Shown here one piece after another: positions 24,652-33,314 of a stretch of 64,000 nucleotides of DNA (positions within the stretch are counted from its first letter, which is position 1; the number at the start of each line of letters is the position of its first letter). The notes below the pieces were generated by a model, which saw nothing but the letters and a program-made list of their open reading frames with translations, was not told the DNA's origin and made no database searches. The stretch is from Janthinobacterium sp051380735 (GTDB lineage: Bacteria; Pseudomonadota; Gammaproteobacteria; Burkholderiales; Burkholderiaceae_D), in assembly GCF_051380735.1 (NCBI RefSeq), contig NZ_JBNYXQ010000008.1, positions 182,088-246,087 on the forward strand. The letters are read 5' to 3'. A program made the translations under genes and the position numbers.

Positions 24652-25560
24652 ATGCGACGCCAGATTATAGTGATGTTCTGCGGATTATTCTTGCTGCCGC
24701 TGCCGGCAGCCTTTGCCGAAGCACCTTTGGTGGCCGTCAACCGGGGTGCGCTGTTCAAGGTACAGGATGCCGGCCACACCCTGTATTTGTTCGGCACCAT
24801 CCACGTCGGCGCGCCCGATTTTTATCCTCTGGAGCCCACCGTCACGCGCGCCCTGCACGAGGCCGGCGCGCTGGCGCTGGAGATCGACCCCACCCTTGAC
24901 CCGCGCCTGGCCGCCAGCGCCGTGCTGAAGTACGGCATGGATGCGCCGGGCAGCAAGCTGCCTGCCGACTGCCGCCAGGTGCTGGCGCCGCGCGTGACGC
25001 CGCTGTTGCAAAAATATGGCATACCTGCCGAGGCAGCGGTGCCGATGAAGCCCTGGATGCTGGCCAGCGTGCTGGCCATCAGCGAATTTTCCACTCTCGG
25101 CTACCGCACCGACCTGGCCGTCGACAGCTACCTGGCGCAGCAGGCGAAACAGCGCAGCATCCCTGTGCTGGAACTGGAATCGATGGAAAGCCAGCTGGCG
25201 CTGTTCGGCGGCATGACGCAGGACGAGCAATGCCGCTTTCTGGAAGACAGCATCGAGTCGATCGAGGACAAGGACCAGCAGCAAGAAGCGCGCGAAATCG
25301 CCAACGCCTGGCGCACCGCCGATTCAGCCGCCTTCGAGCGCCTGGCCGCCAAAGCCGCCACCGACCCCTCCTTCGCCGCCCGCTTCATGCAGGAAGTCCT
25401 GCTCGATGGCCGCAACCCCAAGCTCGCCGACGGCATCGCCAGGCTGCTCAGGCAGGAAAAGACCAGCCTGGCCGCCATCGGCGTACTGCACCTGGTCGGC
25501 AAGCAAAGCGTACCCGACCTGCTGCGCAAGAAGGGCTTGAAGGTAGAACGAGTTTATTGA
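24652..25560 (+). CDS. TraB/GumN-family protein
   Basis: Exported protein of 302 residues. A signal peptide ends near residue 22 (AFA then EA). The TraB/GumN hallmarks are LYLFGTIHVGAPDFYPL near residue 45, the ALEIDPTLD segment, LELESMESQLALFGGM and the C-terminal GVLHLVGKQSVPDLLRKKG. The two GxxH motifs are thought to form a metal-dependent, possibly proteolytic, site. Precise function is unknown. It is monocistronic and faces away from the HAD gene. Confidence 0.85.
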   Translation: MRRQIIVMFCGLFLLPLPAAFAEAPLVAVNRGALFKVQDAGHTLYLFGTIHVGAPDFYPLEPTVTRALHEAGALALEIDPTLDPRLAASAVLKYGMDAPGSKLPADCRQVLAPRVTPLLQKYGIPAEAAVPMKPWMLASVLAISEFSTLGYRTDLAVDSYLAQQAKQRSIPVLELESMESQLALFGGMTQDEQCRFLEDSIESIEDKDQQQEAREIANAWRTADSAAFERLAAKAATDPSFAARFMQEVLLDGRNPKLADGIARLLRQEKTSLAAIGVLHLVGKQSVPDLLRKKGLKVERVY

Positions 25561-25618
25561 GTTTGAAACGCAGATAGAAACGTCACGTCAGCTCAGCCGC
25601 GCAATACAGGCGGCAGAG

Positions 25619-25713
25619 TAGATGAAAAAGCGTTCAGGGCAAGGCGCCTTGACGAAGGCAGTACGAATGTACGGCTAGGAAAGGCAACGCAGCCATGGGC
25701 GTTTTTTCAGATA
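25619..25713. repeat. Long imperfect palindrome with GTACGAATGTAC core
   Basis: A 95-bp block between the TraB/GumN gene and tRNA-Thr. Its left end TAGATGAAAAAGCG and right end CGTTTTTTCAGATA are near-inverted copies, and the whole folds imperfectly on itself around GTACGAATGTAC (25661-25672). The core is the exact reverse complement of the one in the palindrome after xylH. No coding content. Confidence 0.65.
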
Positions 25714-25727
25714 CGGATCGAAGCTGA

Positions 25728-25802
<75 letters not shown>

Positions 25803-25863
25803 AAATTGAAAGCGGCGCCAGGTGAGTGCGCCGCCATGTTGCTCGCGATGTGTCGCGTTTTTT

Positions 25864-26787
25864 TTAGTGCGAACGGATCATAGTACCAAAAGCCTGCTCG
25901 GTCAACACTTCCAGCAACAAAGAGTGTTCGATGCGGCCGTCGATGATGTGCACGGTGTTCACGCCGGACTTGGCGGCGTCCAGTGCGGACGAGATTTTTG
26001 GCAGCATGCCGCCCGAAATCGTGCCGTCGGCGAACATCTCGTCAATCTCGCGTGCCGACAGGTCGGTCACCAGGTTGCCCTGCTTGTCCTGCACGCCGGC
26101 GATATTGGTCATCATGATCAGCTTTTCCGCTTTCAGGATTTCCGCGATTTTGCCGGCCACTACATCGGCGTTGATATTGTAGGCCTGGCCGTCCTGGCCG
26201 AAGCCGATCGGCGAAATAATCGGGATAAAGGCGTCGTCCTGCAGCGCCTTGACGACGGCCGGATTGATGGCGTCGATCTCGCCGACAAAACCGATGTCGA
26301 GAAATTCGCCCGGCTTTTCGCGGTCCGGCATCTGCATGCGGCGCGCGCGGATCAAGCCGCCATCCTTGCCGGTCAGGCCGACAGCCTGGCCGCCGTAATG
26401 GTTGATCAGCATGACGATGTCCTGCTGCACTTCGCCGCCCAGCACCCACTCCACCACTTCCATGGTTTCTTCATCGGTGATGCGCATGCCCTGCACGAAA
26501 GTGCCTTGCTTGCCGATTTTCTTCAGCGCATTGTCGATCTGCGGTCCGCCGCCGTGGACCACGACCGGGTTCATGCCGACCAGCTTGAGCAGGATCACGT
26601 CGCGCGCGAAGCCGTGCTTGAGGCGCTCGTCGGTCATGGCATTGCCACCGTATTTGATGACGATGGTCTTGCCGTGGAAGTTACGGATGTAGGGCAGGGC
26701 CTCGGCCAGAATCTGCGCCTTGATTTGCGGCGATACGGCCGTCAAGTCGTCATTCATGTCCAGGTTCAAATTAGCGAGTTGATTCAT
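25864..26787 (-). CDS. argB: Acetylglutamate kinase
   Basis: Second enzyme of arginine biosynthesis, phosphorylating N-acetyl-L-glutamate; 307 residues. It has the amino-acid kinase motif TIVIKYGGNAM near residue 45, VVVHGGGPQIDNALKKIG, the GTFVQGMRITDEETMEVVEWVLGG segment, and the nucleotide-binding GGMLPKISSALDAAKSGVNTVHIIDGR at the C-terminus. The N-terminal extension before the kinase core suggests the hexameric, arginine-inhibited type. ATG 26785-26787 begins MNQLANLNLDMNDDLTAVSPQIKA. Monocistronic by spacing. Confidence 0.96.
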   Translation of the reverse strand: MNQLANLNLDMNDDLTAVSPQIKAQILAEALPYIRNFHGKTIVIKYGGNAMTDERLKHGFARDVILLKLVGMNPVVVHGGGPQIDNALKKIGKQGTFVQGMRITDEETMEVVEWVLGGEVQQDIVMLINHYGGQAVGLTGKDGGLIRARRMQMPDREKPGEFLDIGFVGEIDAINPAVVKALQDDAFIPIISPIGFGQDGQAYNINADVVAGKIAEILKAEKLIMMTNIAGVQDKQGNLVTDLSAREIDEMFADGTISGGMLPKISSALDAAKSGVNTVHIIDGRIEHSLLLEVLTEQAFGTMIRSH

Positions 26788-26932
26788 GGCGAGTCCGGAA
26801 AATAGATAGGGGAGATTTTACAGGGAAGACGAAAATCCTGGAGGCATTATAGGACGATCTTGTTGTATTTTTCCGGATCATCCGATAGTCTGGCCTGATA
26901 TGCATGCCACAGTGATCAATTCATTAACAATC

Positions 26933-27142
26933 ATGAGCCAGTGTACGCTTTGCGGTGCGCAATTTTGCTGCGGCCAGCTCGATCCTGACGCCAGCGAACC
27001 TTGCTGGTGCACAGCCATGCCGCCGGTGGTTTCGGTGCCGGTGCCAAGCGCGGCTGCCATCGGCTGCTGGTGCCCGGCCTGCCTGCAAGCCCATATCGCC
27101 GGTCTGAGCGTGCCGCCGACAGCTGGTGCACCATCAAAATAA
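26933..27142 (+). CDS. Small cysteine-rich CWC-type protein
   Basis: A 69-residue protein with cysteines in the pattern CTLCGAQFCCGQ, then PCWCTAMPP, then GCWCPACLQAHI. This matches the Cys_rich_CWC family: small presumed metal-binding proteins of unknown function. ATG 26933 gives the family-like MSQCTLCG; an in-frame ATG 33 bases upstream would add an unmatched leader. It is divergent from argB and 96 bp upstream of the hybrid kinase gene. Confidence 0.72.
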   Translation: MSQCTLCGAQFCCGQLDPDASEPCWCTAMPPVVSVPVPSAAAIGCWCPACLQAHIAGLSVPPTAGAPSK

Positions 27143-27238
27143 GCGTGACCATTTTCGATTTTCTTCACATTTGTGCTTGCGCCCAGTACGGCAAGCCGGC
27201 CAGACTCCCTCTTCGGAAGTTACCGTAAGGAAATAATC

Positions 27239-29980
27239 ATGCGTTTCAGGGATATCCGCATCGGCGTGCGCATCAACGCTGGCTATGCGATCTTGATCCT
27301 GCTGACGCTGGTGGTGATCGTGCTGTCGGGCAGCTGCATTTATGCGATGCGCGCAGAGCTGGAAGAAGTGCTGCGGTATGTGGGCCAGCTCGACGTGAAG
27401 CAACAGCAGCAGATCAGCGACAGCGCGGCGCGTATCCGCAGCGATATCGATACCTCTTTGTTGCTGATGGGCTCAATCGGCCTGGCGGCGCTGCTGGTGG
27501 GGCTGGCGTTTGCCTGGTCGGCGCGCTCGATCACGCGCCCGCTGGGGCAGGCGGTGGCGATCGCCACGCGCGTGGCCAATGGCGACCTCAGTTCCGTGAT
27601 CGACGTCGATTCGCGCGACGAAACGGGCGAATTGATGCAGGCGCTGAAAAACATGAGTATCAGCCTGGCGCTGGAACAGGATTTGCGCCATGCGGTCGAG
27701 GTGGCCGAAGACGCGACCAAGATGAAGTCCGATTTTCTCGCCAATATGTCGCACGAAATCCGCACGCCGATGAACGGCATTATCGGCATGACCCACCTGG
27801 CCTTGCAGACAGACCTGACGCCGACCCAGCGCAACTACCTTGAAAAGGTGGAGTCGGCGTCGAAGAACCTGCTGGCCATCATCGACGACATCCTCGATTT
27901 TTCCAAGATCGAGGCCGGCAAGATGACGTTTGAAAAAGTCGATTTTTTCCTGGAAGACGTGCTGGCGCAGATCGCCGACCTGTCCGTGATGCGGGCCCAG
28001 GACAAGGGCCTGGAACTGTTGTTCGATGTCGGCGCCGACGTGCCCAATGCGCTGCAGGGCGATCCGCTGCGCCTGGGGCAGGTGCTGATCAACCTGACCA
28101 ATAACGCCATCAAATTTACCGACAAGGGAGAAATCGTCGTCACCATCCGGCTGCAGCAGATCGACGATCATTCGGCCGTCTTGCGCGTCGACGTGCGCGA
28201 TACGGGCATAGGCCTGACGCCGCCCCAGCGCAGCAAGTTGTTCCAGGCTTTTACGCAGGCCGATACCTCGACCACGCGCCACCATGGCGGCACGGGCCTC
28301 GGGCTGACCATCAGCAAGCGCCTGGTGGAAATGATGGAAGGCGAGATCGGCCTGGAGAGCGAAGCGGGCGTGGGCAGCACCTTTTTCTTTACGGCCCGCT
28401 TCGGCCTGGCCGCCGTGCGCCGCGATCAGCTGCCGCATTTGCAACCACTGCCGGTACAGTTTGCCGGCCTGCGCGTGCTGGTGGTCGACGACAACCCCAG
28501 CGCGCGCGAGATCTTCGTCAGCATGCTCACCGCGCTGGGCTTCGAGGCGCGCGCCGTCAGCAGCGGCGTACTGGCGATCGGCCTGGTCGCGCAGGCGCGC
28601 CTCGAAGGCCGGCCCTTTGGCCTGTTGCTGATGGACTGGAAAATGCCGGGCATGAACGGCCTCGATACCCTGGCCGGCATCCGCGCCGACGCGGCCGGCA
28701 TCGCGTCCACGCCGGCCTGCATCATGGCCACGGCGTATCACCGCGAAGCGCTGCTGGACGCGGCGCGCCAGCGCGAGCTGCCGCTCGACGGCATCTTGAG
28801 CAAACCGATCAGCGCCTCGACCCTGCTCGACCAGATCGCCCTGGTGTTTGGCGGGGTCCCCGGGCAAAGCCGCAAGACGCAGCGCCAGAGCAGCTACAAG
28901 GAAGACGAGCGGGCCTTGCGCGGCGCGTGGCTGCTGCTGGTGGAAGACAATGAGGTGAACCAGGAAGTGGCGCAGCAGATATTGAGCGACGCCGGCATCC
29001 GCGTCGACATTGCCGGCAACGGCGCCATCGCGCTGGCGAAAATCGCCGAGAATTCCTATGACGGCGTGCTGATGGATTGCCAGATGCCGGTGATGGACGG
29101 CTACCAGGCCACGCGCAAGCTGCGCCAGGACGCCCGCTATTCGAACCTGCCGGTGATCGCCATGACGGCCAATGCCATGGTCGGCGACAAGGAAAAATGC
29201 CTGGATGCCGGCATGAACGACTTTATCGCCAAGCCGATCGACGTGGCGCAGCTGTTCGGCACCCTGGCGCGCTGGGTGGCCCCAAGCGGGCCGCATGCCG
29301 AACAGCTGGAGATGACGCAGCCGCAGCCCGAAGCGTCCTTGCCGGTCGTGCCGGGATTGATGATGGCCGACGCCTTGCGCCGTGTGGGTGGCAATGTCGG
29401 CTTGATGCGAAAATTGCTGGACCGCTTCGTCGAAACCCAGTTCGATGCCATGCTGCGCATCGCTGCCGCGATCGATAACAACCAGCTGGAAACGGCGATT
29501 CGGGTCGCCCATACCCTGAAGGGCCTGGCAGGCAATATCGGCGCCGGCGGCCTGGCCGACAGCGCGGCGCGGGTCGAGCATTTGCTCAGTCTCGGTTCGC
29601 ACGACGGCTTGCCGCAGGCCCTGGAGGCATGCACCCTGGCGCTCGATGAACTGGTGCCGAAGATTGCGCAAGCCATGCAGGCAAGGGCCGCACCAAAGCC
29701 CGATACAGTGGCTGCGGCGGTGGTGGCGGCGGTGGATCGCGTGCAGCTGGAAACGCGCTTGCGCGAGTTGTCGCAATTGCTGCTGCAGGACGATGCGCAG
29801 GCGGTAAAACATCTCGACTGCATCGCGCCGATGCTGGTGGCGGCCGGCCAGGCCGAACATGCGCGCCAGTTGAAACGCATGCTGGGACAATACGATTTTG
29901 AAGGCGCGCTGGCGCAGCTGGGCGAAGTGTCCGCCGCGCTCGATTTGACACTGCAGTCACCGCAGACAGGACAGCCATGA
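27239..29980 (+). CDS. Hybrid sensor histidine kinase (HAMP-HisKA-HATPase-REC-REC-Hpt)
   Basis: Membrane phosphorelay kinase of 913 residues. Two membrane helices (about 13-33 and 75-95) enclose a sensor loop of only about 40 residues. Next come HAMP (95-150), HisKA with H172 in MSHEIRTPMNG, HATPase with N288/N289 and the GTGLGL box (351-356), REC1 with D466, REC2 with D613, and a C-terminal Hpt with H758 (AHTLKGLAGN). The short periplasmic loop suggests sensing through the membrane or a partner. AAGGAAAT precedes ATG 27239. It is translationally coupled to the HD-GYP regulator (ATGA), its likely phosphorelay output. Confidence 0.9.
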   Translation: MRFRDIRIGVRINAGYAILILLTLVVIVLSGSCIYAMRAELEEVLRYVGQLDVKQQQQISDSAARIRSDIDTSLLLMGSIGLAALLVGLAFAWSARSITRPLGQAVAIATRVANGDLSSVIDVDSRDETGELMQALKNMSISLALEQDLRHAVEVAEDATKMKSDFLANMSHEIRTPMNGIIGMTHLALQTDLTPTQRNYLEKVESASKNLLAIIDDILDFSKIEAGKMTFEKVDFFLEDVLAQIADLSVMRAQDKGLELLFDVGADVPNALQGDPLRLGQVLINLTNNAIKFTDKGEIVVTIRLQQIDDHSAVLRVDVRDTGIGLTPPQRSKLFQAFTQADTSTTRHHGGTGLGLTISKRLVEMMEGEIGLESEAGVGSTFFFTARFGLAAVRRDQLPHLQPLPVQFAGLRVLVVDDNPSAREIFVSMLTALGFEARAVSSGVLAIGLVAQARLEGRPFGLLLMDWKMPGMNGLDTLAGIRADAAGIASTPACIMATAYHREALLDAARQRELPLDGILSKPISASTLLDQIALVFGGVPGQSRKTQRQSSYKEDERALRGAWLLLVEDNEVNQEVAQQILSDAGIRVDIAGNGAIALAKIAENSYDGVLMDCQMPVMDGYQATRKLRQDARYSNLPVIAMTANAMVGDKEKCLDAGMNDFIAKPIDVAQLFGTLARWVAPSGPHAEQLEMTQPQPEASLPVVPGLMMADALRRVGGNVGLMRKLLDRFVETQFDAMLRIAAAIDNNQLETAIRVAHTLKGLAGNIGAGGLADSAARVEHLLSLGSHDGLPQALEACTLALDELVPKIAQAMQARAAPKPDTVAAAVVAAVDRVQLETRLRELSQLLLQDDAQAVKHLDCIAPMLVAAGQAEHARQLKRMLGQYDFEGALAQLGEVSAALDLTLQSPQTGQP

Positions 29981-31104
29981 AGCCATTGAACAGCAAACCG
30001 ACCATCCTGGTGGTCGACGACACCCCCGACAATATCGACCTGCTGCGCGCGGTGCTGGAAGACGATTACCGCACCAAGATTGCCGTCAACGGCGAGCGTG
30101 CGCTGAAGATCGCCGCCGGCAGCGACCAGCCCGATCTGATCCTGCTCGACATCATGATGCCCGGCATGAGCGGCTACGATGTGTGCCGCGCGCTGAAAGC
30201 CGATCCGGCCACCGTCAATATTCCCGTCATATTCGTCACCGCCATGAGCGAGGTGGCCGACGAGCAGCTGGGCCTGGCGCTGGGCGCCGTCGACTACATC
30301 ACCAAGCCGATTTCGGCGCCGCTGGTGCTGGCGCGCATCAAAACCCAGCTGGGCATGAAGCGCATGCAGGATTTCCTGCGTGACCAGAACCATTACCTGG
30401 AAAGCGAAGTGGAGCGCCGGGTGCGGGAAGTGGCGGCGCTGCAGGACGTCACCATCCACGCCATGGCCTCGCTGGCCGAAACGCGCGACAGCGAAACGGG
30501 CAACCATATCCGCCGCACCTCGTTTTACCTGAAGGCACTGGCCGAACAGGTGCGCCACTTGCCGCGCTTCCGCGATTTTTTGACCGACAAGAATATCGAA
30601 CTGCTGTTCAAGACGGCGCCGCTGCACGATATCGGCAAGGTCGGCATTCCCGACCATATCCTGCTGAAACCAGGCCGCTTCGAGCCGCATGAAATGGCCA
30701 TCATGAAGACCCATACCACGCTGGGGCGCGACGCCATCCTGGCGGCCGAGCGCGAACTGGGCATCGAAGTCGATTTTTTGAAGCATGCGAAAGAGATCGC
30801 CTACAGCCATCACGAAAAATGGGACGGCAGCGGTTATCCGCTGGGCCTGGCCGGCGAACAGATTCCGATTTCGGCGCGCCTGATGGCGCTGGCCGACGTG
30901 TATGACGCGCTGATCAGCAGCCGCATCTACAAGGATGGCATGCGCCACGAAGAGGCAGTGAAGATTATCGCGCAAGGGCGCGGCACGCATTTTGACGCCG
31001 ACATGGTCGACGCCTTTTTGCTGATCCAGGAGCAGTTCCGGGCCATTGCCAGCCGCTATGCCGACGGCGTGCGCGAGGCGGCGGCGTTCAGCCCAGGGTC
31101 GTAA
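29977..31104 (+). CDS. Response regulator with HD-GYP domain (probable c-di-GMP phosphodiesterase)
   Basis: Two-domain regulator of 375 residues. The N-terminal receiver has phospho-acceptor D58 (LILLDIMMPGMSG) and K110. The C-terminal HD-GYP domain has H217-D218 (APLHDIGKVGIPDHIL), the later HHEKWDGSGYPLGL and ALADVYDAL, so the catalytic set looks intact. It should degrade cyclic di-GMP in response to the upstream hybrid kinase, linking the unknown signal to motility or biofilm choice. The start overlaps the kinase stop. The last 17 bases overlap the 3' end of the convergent esterase gene. Confidence 0.9.
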   Translation: MKPLNSKPTILVVDDTPDNIDLLRAVLEDDYRTKIAVNGERALKIAAGSDQPDLILLDIMMPGMSGYDVCRALKADPATVNIPVIFVTAMSEVADEQLGLALGAVDYITKPISAPLVLARIKTQLGMKRMQDFLRDQNHYLESEVERRVREVAALQDVTIHAMASLAETRDSETGNHIRRTSFYLKALAEQVRHLPRFRDFLTDKNIELLFKTAPLHDIGKVGIPDHILLKPGRFEPHEMAIMKTHTTLGRDAILAAERELGIEVDFLKHAKEIAYSHHEKWDGSGYPLGLAGEQIPISARLMALADVYDALISSRIYKDGMRHEEAVKIIAQGRGTHFDADMVDAFLLIQEQFRAIASRYADGVREAAAFSPGS

Positions 31105-32374
31105 AGAAACGCATCATTTCGCGGCTCGCGTCCGGCCCTTTGCCATCGGTGTAGCTGCCGCTGTCGCTGCCGCCCGACCAGGCGTGGCCGGCGCCGTGGA
31201 TTACCCAGTATTCACCAAGCGGCGAGCCGTCCGGCTGGCTGTGCGTGGTGCGCGTGTAGCGGTGGCCATTCGGTACGCTGCCGTCGACCGAGTCGCTGCT
31301 GGCATCCTGGCCGCGTACCGCCTGTGCAATCACTTCTTCGCCATTGCGCAGGTTGACGGTGGTATCGCGGTCGCCGTGGAAGACGATGATCGGCACGCCG
31401 CCTTCCGGCGCCTGGCGCTTCGACATCGCGCCGCCCTTCATCGCCGACAGCGCCGACGGCAAGTCCTGTGCCGAGGCGAAGGGCAGGCCCGAATGCACGC
31501 CGACGCCGGCAAACAGCTCCGGGTACAGAGTGCCGACGATCACGGCCATGGCGCCGCCCGCCGACAGGCCGGCGACAAACACTTCGCGTTCATTGACCGG
31601 ATACTCGTCGATGATCTGCCGGGCAATGCCGGCGATCAGCGACGGTTCGCCCTGGTCGCGCTGCTGGTCGATGGCGTTGAACCAGTTCCAGCAGCGCGAG
31701 CTGTTGGCGCCCTGGGTTTGCGCAGGATAAACGACAAAACACTGCTTTTCTTCGGCCACTGCGTTCATCTGCGTGCCGGCCGCAAAGTCGTCGGGATTTT
31801 GCGTACAGCCGTGCAGCATCACGATCAGCGGCATGGCCTGGCCATGGTAGCTGCTGGGGATATACAGTTTGTACGAACGCGTGCCTGCCTGGTTGGCGTA
31901 GCTGCCGTCGATGAACTGCGCGCCTTCTGGGAGCGGCGCGCTCCTGACTGCCGGGCCGCCAAAGCCGGAAAGGCCGGACGGCTGGAAGTTCGGCATCTCG
32001 AAACTGGGCATGTCGAAGCCGTGCTGGCCCAGGCCGGCCGGTACACCGAGGCGTGACATGAAGTCTTGGGCGAAGTCCTGCGCAGCCTGCGCGGGAGTAG
32101 GCGGCACCGGCGCAGCTTGTGCCTCGGTTGCTTCAGGCTGTGGCTGGGCTGCCCTGGCCTGGCTGCCAGCTGGTGGCGGATTGATATCTTGCATCGGGCG
32201 TTGTTGCGGCGTGGCTGTTGCCTGCGCTGCCGGCGTTGCCGCACCGGCGGGCGGCATCAGGCCAGCGGCCGATAATGCGCTCTGGATCGCTTCGGTGGCG
32301 GCTTGCGGGCCGCTGCCCATCAGTTTGCTGGTGGCGGCGCGCATTTGCGCCATCATGTCGTGCGGAAGTTTCAT
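31088..32374 (-). CDS. PHB-depolymerase-family esterase, cytosolic
   Basis: Alpha/beta-hydrolase of 428 residues. Residues 1-145 are a low-complexity Ala/Pro/Gln-rich region without a signal peptide. The hydrolase core follows with the LHGCTQN oxyanion segment near 188, nucleophile S271 in GLSAGGAMA, an aspartate in FHGDRDTTV and a histidine in GAGHAWSGG. This belongs to the esterase PHB-depolymerase (LpqC-like) group. ATG 32372-32374 is preserved behind AAGGA; two ATGs slightly upstream lack a ribosome site. The N-terminal region begins MKLPHDMMAQMRAATSKLM, reminiscent of PHA-granule-associated proteins. Upstream lies a ribbon-helix-helix regulator. Confidence 0.82.
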   Translation of the reverse strand: MKLPHDMMAQMRAATSKLMGSGPQAATEAIQSALSAAGLMPPAGAATPAAQATATPQQRPMQDINPPPAGSQARAAQPQPEATEAQAAPVPPTPAQAAQDFAQDFMSRLGVPAGLGQHGFDMPSFEMPNFQPSGLSGFGGPAVRSAPLPEGAQFIDGSYANQAGTRSYKLYIPSSYHGQAMPLIVMLHGCTQNPDDFAAGTQMNAVAEEKQCFVVYPAQTQGANSSRCWNWFNAIDQQRDQGEPSLIAGIARQIIDEYPVNEREVFVAGLSAGGAMAVIVGTLYPELFAGVGVHSGLPFASAQDLPSALSAMKGGAMSKRQAPEGGVPIIVFHGDRDTTVNLRNGEEVIAQAVRGQDASSDSVDGSVPNGHRYTRTTHSQPDGSPLGEYWVIHGAGHAWSGGSDSGSYTDGKGPDASREMMRFFTTLG

Positions 32375-32431
32375 GGCAGTCCTTAACTGTTGCATGCGCA
32401 ACGGGTCCGGCAGCTTGCCGCGACCGTCGCG

Positions 32432-32845
32432 CTAGTGAATTCGCCCTGCGAGCGCCGTTTTGACAACGGTGCTGGCATGCAGGGCACCTAATACAAAAAT
32501 CGATTCGATGGTGGCCAGGGCCAGTTCCACCGACACATCGTTGGCGATGCTGGCCAGTCCCAGTACCTGTATCTGCAGGCGCTGGCCGGCTGCCTGGATC
32601 GCTTCCAGGTCGGCGCGTGAATAATGCTGCATGCCCAGCACCAGGCTGCGTCGCGCTACCGTCTGCTTCACCACATCGGCGTGCGTACCGAGCTGGTTGC
32701 GTATCGCCGTACGGATCAGATCCGTGCGGTTGGAATAGAATCCCTCCCGTACCAGCAGATCAATCTGTCCCAGGTCGATCAGGCCCAGATTGATGGTGAT
32801 TTTTTCCGATTCCCCTATTTTGGGCTTGCTGTCTTGCGTGGCCAT
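32432..32845 (-). CDS. Ribbon-helix-helix (CopG-type) transcriptional regulator
   Basis: A 137-residue protein. KITINLGLIDLGQIDLLVREGFYSNRTDLIRTAIRNQL is a CopG/ParD-like ribbon-helix-helix, with the beta-strand supplying DNA contacts. The C-terminal half, VLGLASIANDVSVELALATIESIFVLGALHAS, is hydrophobic and presumably oligomerises. GGAGCG precedes ATG 32843-32845. It lies 57 bp upstream of the esterase gene in the same direction and probably regulates it. Not a recognised toxin-antitoxin component, as no small partner gene is present. Confidence 0.72.
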   Translation of the reverse strand: MATQDSKPKIGESEKITINLGLIDLGQIDLLVREGFYSNRTDLIRTAIRNQLGTHADVVKQTVARRSLVLGMQHYSRADLEAIQAAGQRLQIQVLGLASIANDVSVELALATIESIFVLGALHASTVVKTALAGRIH

Positions 32846-33079
32846 AGCGCTCCATAAACTCCATGCGGCATCCAATTGCCATCTGTATGGATGGTATTAT
32901 AGACCTGAAGGCATCCCAGTCAAGTCATTCCCGTCTGATTTTGGCCGGGGTTCTTGTCCTACAGAATGTAAAATCAGCGCCGGAAAGTGTGCACTCTTGT
33001 TGATGCGACAGCATTTTTCGGCTCGCCACCGGGCCAGCGTTTCGCGGCATAATGGCTGTTCCATTTACAGGTGCCTTTC

Positions 33080-33307
33080 ATGATGGTCGATACTTCGCCA
33101 GTCCTTCCCCCAGCCTTGTCGACGCCAGTGCCGTCGCCCTGCGTCAGCCTGTGCAAGATGAACCGCAACAGCGGCTTGTGCGAAGGCTGTCTGCGCACGC
33201 TCGACGAGATCATCGCCTGGAGCAAGGCCGACGACGACTTCAAGCGCGCCGTCTGGGCCCAGCTTCCCGGGCGCGAGTCCTTGCTCGATTTCGAGCCCGA
33301 TTACTGA
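33080..33307 (+). CDS. DUF1289 family protein
   Basis: A 75-residue protein with the DUF1289 pattern SPCVSLCKMNRNSGLCEGCLRTLDEIIAWSK, in which four cysteines suggest iron-sulfur or zinc binding, then a short helical end. Function unknown. The start is ATG 33080 or 33083; AGGTG lies just upstream. The MBL-fold gene begins eight bases after the stop, so the two are co-transcribed. Confidence 0.8.
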   Translation: MMVDTSPVLPPALSTPVPSPCVSLCKMNRNSGLCEGCLRTLDEIIAWSKADDDFKRAVWAQLPGRESLLDFEPDY

Positions 33308-33314
33308 GAAAACC

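Noticed and set aside
27473..29890. 805-codon open frame on the minus strand
   Set aside because: Exactly opposite the hybrid kinase, no recognisable motifs, shadow of high third-position GC.
32432..32845. Ribbon-helix-helix protein as an antitoxin
   Set aside because: No small toxin gene is adjacent; the neighbour is a full-length esterase.
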